NCBI GenBank assembly: GCA_019009955.1
Contig: CM032228.1
Span: 2,471,501 to 2,535,500 of the forward strand
DNA: 64,000 nucleotides
Direction of reading: 5' to 3'
DNA from: Riptortus pedestris
Taxonomy: Eukaryota; Arthropoda; Insecta; Hemiptera; Alydidae
Both the position numbers and the translations under genes were made by a program. This document shows, in pieces, positions 14,501-20,700 of the stretch. Each line of letters begins with the position of its first letter. Position 1 is the first letter of the stretch. Below the pieces are notes generated by a model. It ran no database searches. It saw nothing but the letters and a program-made list of their open reading frames with translations, and had not been told where the DNA came from.

Positions 14501-17500
14501 TCCAAATATTTCCTCAATTATCCATTGATCTTACCTAAGAAATGATCTGTTAAAAATTATATATATATATATATATACTTGTCTGTTACCACTCTAGAGA
14601 TCACAATTTTTGTTTAATCATTACCAAACTTGATATATAAGCATTTCATGCAAAACTAAAGATGAAGCTATAATCAGACTGGGAGAGGGAGGGGGGATGT
14701 TATATAAGTTTTTTCAATATCTTCATTATTAACCAAGATATTTGCATTTTTTAGTTTTTGGTCGTCAGTGAACCCCCACTCCTACTCATGTCATATTAAC
14801 AATAAGCTGTTCTATAAAGATGCCTAAATACCGAATATTGTTCTCGTTTCGAGATAAATGCAAATATGTGACGCTTTGTTAACACAGCCCTTGCATGACG
14901 GACTTTTTAAATTTTCATTCCCCCACTTTTCATCATCGCACTTCAACAATAACAGAATATATCATGAACTACTTTATTCGAAGCTTAAATACTAAATATT
15001 GTTTCGAACACATCTTTACTAGCGATATACATGCAAATACATTCTGTGATGAAATTATCAGTTAAGGCTTTATTCCTCGACTCGAAAATAATTATTTAAT
15101 TTGCGCTATACACGATATTTAACCGTTTCATTCAACACTAAAGATCATATTCATTAATGGCTGAAATCGGACGTGGAATAGGGGGTGGCGGATTAGAACT
15201 AGATAATTTATGGTGAGTTGAGATGAGTAGTATGTCATACCAGCTTGTGGGAAGTGTGCTTAGTTTACACAGACTCAACGTGACAATCTTTTGTTCTGAT
15301 TCGGTGTATATTGTTTAAGTGTAAAAAAGCTTAATTATTATATTATTTAAGTAAATATAAGAATCTGTTTTACTTGTTGCAGCCCAGCATTAGGACAAGG
15401 TTGGAGACTGGGTTTCTTGGGGCTTCTCCATTTAGAAGTATTTTCGCAACGGTTGGAGCAGGAATATGGAGCAGCTGCGATACTTACCACGCCCAGCGTA
15501 ACCTACAAATGTAATACAACTCATATGCACAGCTATACTTCAGTTATTTTGTTCGGTTTCCTCCAATTTATAAGATATTGTACTTAAAGAATGGCTTTAA
15601 GTTTGAAGAAATGAGAGAGCACATAATATATGTTTTTACTTATGTTCTTGAACATTTGTCTGGATTGTCTTTCTCTCTCCCTGAGCCCTTTATTGTTGGT
15701 TAATCGCTTGCAGAGGGCTGAAGTAAAATACTCAATACATGTTTTTTCTACCCTGTTTTCTCCATTATTATTTCCGAGAAAATTTGGTGACTTTCCTATG
15801 ATGGAAATAGTTACTAGAATTAATTTTCTGTTACTAACCTACATATATCTTAATTATATCTTTGTAACATAGATTATTGAAAATTAACATAGATATGTGT
15901 ACATAGATGATCATAGTTCATAGTTGCTTCTGGAAAATGTTTCTCGTGTATAGGCTGGCAAAATAAAATATTTTTGCGCAGTCAATGAATTCATTGACTC
16001 TTGAAACTGCATATGGTGCCTCTCACCAGGAGTAGCCCCTCACTACAGAAAATTTCCTTGACATGTCTTTGAGCATCTTCTGGCAGGAAAAGTAACTGTG
16101 CCTATGGCAGGAATTAATATGGCTTCCTCAAATCAGCTGACTGTCTGATTAACAGGAATTAATACACAGACATACTTATATGTGCATATATATTAGCTGT
16201 GCTACCCATCGTTGATAGGTTGAAACAGAAATATAAAGATTGGATCGATCTATGCACAAATTTGCACCACATTACACAAATATCCTGCAACATGTACAGT
16301 ACCTATACTGTACTCAGTTGTTTTACTCTCCAGTAAAGACTGGCAATTGACTGAATTTATGTATTAGAATTTATGGTTAGATAAGATAGGATTAACATAA
16401 GCTCTGATAATCCCTTTATTTTCATCAGATTGCAGTCATTGTTTTACACTTGGCAAGCATGAACAAAATGTAGCATAGGCTATTGGACAAATATTAACGT
16501 CATGGGTGTCAAATAAATTTAGTTTCCTGTCACAACAATTGCTTTGCCTTAGGAGGAAAGCAAATTGATAAAATTCTGTTTCTGTATTTTGCAGTACTAC
16601 CATAGAAGTATGAGGTTACAGGAATTCGAAAGTAACCACCAAGTTGTGTTATCCATTGTTGAGGGGTCGACTTAAATGGCACTCGAAATCAGAAGTAAAA
16701 ATGCTGAAATTCATAAATTAAACCAAGTGTTAGGGTTGAAGAATATTATTATTATTTATTAAAGTCCACTTTTTGCAACTAAGGGTAATTGGGACGGGTT
16801 ATCTACCGATTACCATCCTTTTCTAGCCAGGGTGGGACTATGGATTTTATTTAATGAATTCCGTTACTAAATAAATTCCTATTGCCCAGGCGGGAATCGA
16901 ATTTGCCACTCTAGGTTTGCCACATAAAATAATAAAATAAAGTCGACAGTTTAACTCGCATGGCTACCCTGAGCCCCAATGAAGAATATATTTTAATCAT
17001 ATTCATGTTTTACATTTTTTCAAATAAAACCAATATTAATGAACATACATTTTGACATCGAAGTAAACGCCCATTCCTGAGGGTGGTGCTAAAGTATAAA
17101 ATAGCTCATGTTAAGTTTTACAATATTTGTTCCATTAATATATACACAAAAATGGTTCAAATTAAGGTGTTTTCATAGAGCACAAATAAAGTCTATTTGT
17201 TACCCGGTAGCCAATACTTACTAAATATACTTTTTAAGGACCATAATCGGTTCTGCTGTTATATCATAAAAGTTTGTATGAGATGGTGACCTAACTCTGA
17301 AGTAATTAGCTAACAGTCTTGCCCATTGTAGTCGGCTCAAATAAGAATGCTTTCTCTTCAAAATATAAGTTTATTCCAACTGAAACATCATTTCTGTCAA
17401 AAGAGTATAATATAATGAGGCATGTTCATAAAATTTATTCCCTGAAAAATATACCTAAAATTACACTATTTGTTTCCTGCATTCTCATGGAACGCTAATA

Positions 17501-17693
17501 AAATCTATTGGGTGACTAGAAAATGGAAGTCAGACATTCCAACATATTAGGACTGAAAAATTAATTTTAAACCAATTTGTCCTTTACACTTTTTCTATTA
17601 AACCAATATTAGCTAATACAAGTTTAGGCTTTCAAGTAAACCCCTACTTCTGTTGGTGGTAACTAATTATAAAATAGGCCAAGTTGATAATAC

Positions 17694-17745
<52 letters not shown>

Positions 17746-20700
17746 CCTGATACATATTAACAATTTCACAATTCTATCTAGGGACTCTTATGGAAATCAA
17801 ATTCTATTTAGTGACCAGAAGTTGGAAGTTAAGATTTTGAAATGCATAAATCTTAATAACATTTTAAGACAATAATATGTATTATAAACATAATTTGCTC
17901 TTTACATTCTTCGAATAAAATCAATATTAATGAGGATATTGGTGAATATATATTTGACATTTTTTTATTTTTTTTTTTATTTTTATGTCCACTTTTTGCT
18001 ACTATGGTTAATCAGAACAGGTTATCCCCTTTTCTAACAAGGGTGGAACTAAAGAATTTATTTAACGAGTTAATTATTTGTTTCCAGTTGTTATTCAAGG
18101 AGAAAAGAATATAGCTACTTATGGCGACTCCGAGTTGTACATTTCTAATCCAGCTCATTTTCCAAAGTCAGAAATTATTGTCGAGATGTATGAGCCTATA
18201 GTTAAAGCAACACTTATTACACCAGGTAAGCAACAATTTTTACTTTTATTTTATTTCTCTCTCAATTATTTAATTTTTCAGATCTTCCAGATTGATCTAC
18301 AATTCGAAAGTGCCTCAAGAAAAGACAATTTGCTAATAGAGTGTGAATGAGGGAGCAGCCCTTATCTTCTTTTCTTATCACATTGTAAAGATGGTTTTTA
18401 ATGGCCGAGTGCTCATCCAAGTTTCTGTTGGTAGCACTGCCAACTCTAATAGACACGATCATTTTTCAAGTAACGGCTATCTTCCCCCAAACCCCTGTAT
18501 TTTCTTTCTTCAAATACAGTGTACAATGTACTTGTACTTGTATGTAATTTTACTTTCCTTGAAATTTAAAAAAAAAAAAAAAATAACTGTTGAAACAGTC
18601 AGCTCAAATAGATTTTGTTTAACTTATGGGAATGTGATTTTATTTTAGAAAATCTGATATGGACACCACAACGTTTTCTTGCCATTTAAAAGTGACATGC
18701 GATATATCTGTTCCAATGCTTCTGATCAAATAGGGTCATAGAAGATAATTTATAGATATTTTTATGATAAGCAAAGAATGTCCTGTATAAACCTTTTGTA
18801 TCACTACCAGCTACAGAGAAATTTGTAATATTTGCCCTTTTCTAAACCTCCCCTCTTCTCATTTTTGTTTTCCTTATTTGGGAGACTATGATGAATGAGT
18901 AAATTGCTGTTGTAGTGGAACTCGTCTAAATAAAGGATGGAATCCTTCAAGCTGTCAATATATTTTGTGTGTGTGTATGTGCACACATGTCTGTGACAAA
19001 AAAAAAGGATTTATGACACACATCAGACCAGAGCACAGATCTGACTAAAGGCCATTTAGAAATTTGTGTATGAATTGCTTCTTATACAGTTTAAATTAAT
19101 GAATTACAGTTTTTATTTAAATGTCTGAAATTTATTTATTCTTTCAATCTGAATTTTTAGCTGTATAAGGTTATCAATTTCAGATGTTTACCTGGGTGAT
19201 GTCCTGTCCCTTTGTATGGAGAGGCGAGGTAAGCAGGAATCGGCGACCAACATCGATAACTCCCGAATACTTCTCAATTTTATTTTCCCTTTGAGCGAAA
19301 TCATCGTCGATTTCCACGATCGGCTCAAATCCATCACATCGGGATTCGCTTCCTTCGACTATGAAGATTTAGGTTACTCTCCGTCAAATTTGGTTAAGGT
19401 GAGGGAAACAAATTATTTTTACTAGAAAACAATATCAGTTATATGATAAATAAATCGATTTGTTGTAAGGGATGGATTAATAATGGGTTACTTGTATAAA
19501 AACTATCAAATTATTCAATATTCGCAAACTGACTTCAATTGTATTTAAGACTATTAGCAGATTTCCTAAATGCATCAGGTTCATTCATCATATTCTGGGT
19601 AGAATCAATGAACAATTGAAGGCAATTGCATCATGAGTACTACCTCAATAGCTGATTCCCCTTAAAGATAAAATCTGCTAAAAGAAGGCGGAAGATTTTC
19701 AAGGTCACAGTAATTGAAAAAAAAAATTACCGAAAAATAAAATAAAAGTTTGATTGTGTAACGGAGACTGGTAGATAGACTGGTTGAGGTTATTCGTAGA
19801 GTAAAGCAACTGCAATAGCAATAGGACAGCTTACATTATTGTGTTAATGTGCACATTATATATTAATTTATTTATTTACAGAGAGGTTCCCGAGGTAGGT
19901 TAAGTCAGCTGACTACAAATCGGTTATTTACAAGTCTGACTTGTAAATAATCGATTTGTAATCAGCGGACTTAACCCATGTCGGGAACGTCTCAGTATCA
20001 TCTACCTCCTCAGTGAGGGTAGTCGCAACCTAATATAAAGGTAAACAAGTACTTCAGAAATGTAAGTAGCAATTTATAATTAGATTTAATAAATATATCA
20101 TAGATGTAGGCACCTACTGATACAATATATAGCAAAAGAATTATGATAATAATTAATGGTATTATAATTTTTCTTTTAAATGGAATAGCCGCTGAAGAGG
20201 TGGCAAATAAGCCACGAAACATGTAGGGCAGTTTCAATAAAGTTTGCACCGAAAAAAATGTGTTTTATTGGAGACCCTTGCCATAAAATATGAAGAATAT
20301 ATAAATAATATTGGGTCCAGAATAAGAAGAATATAAAAATAAATATATGGGCCCAGAATAAGAAGAAAAAAAATATAAAATAAAACGAATACATGTGAAA
20401 AATATATAAACCGAAGTATAAGTTGTACTAATAATTATCATTTTTGGTATTGAGTAAATTATGCCATTATTTAGATTTAATTTTAAAAATGATTAGAAAC
20501 ACTATTTAACATTTTCACTGCCACCAGATTTTCAAAAAATTTAACCGTATTCCATTTTGTTTTACCTAAATTTGAAAGTCGAAGTGTTCCTGAACAGATT
20601 TGTTAAAACCAATGGTTCTCTTTTAATCTCCGGTGTTTAACTGAGTGCCACTGTAAATTTCAAGCCCTTTCTTTGTGTGCCGGGGTGGGGAGAAACAATG

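Noticed and set aside
15630..15872. 80-codon hydrophobic open frame
   Set aside because: Intronic, AT-rich, no similarity and no initiation context.
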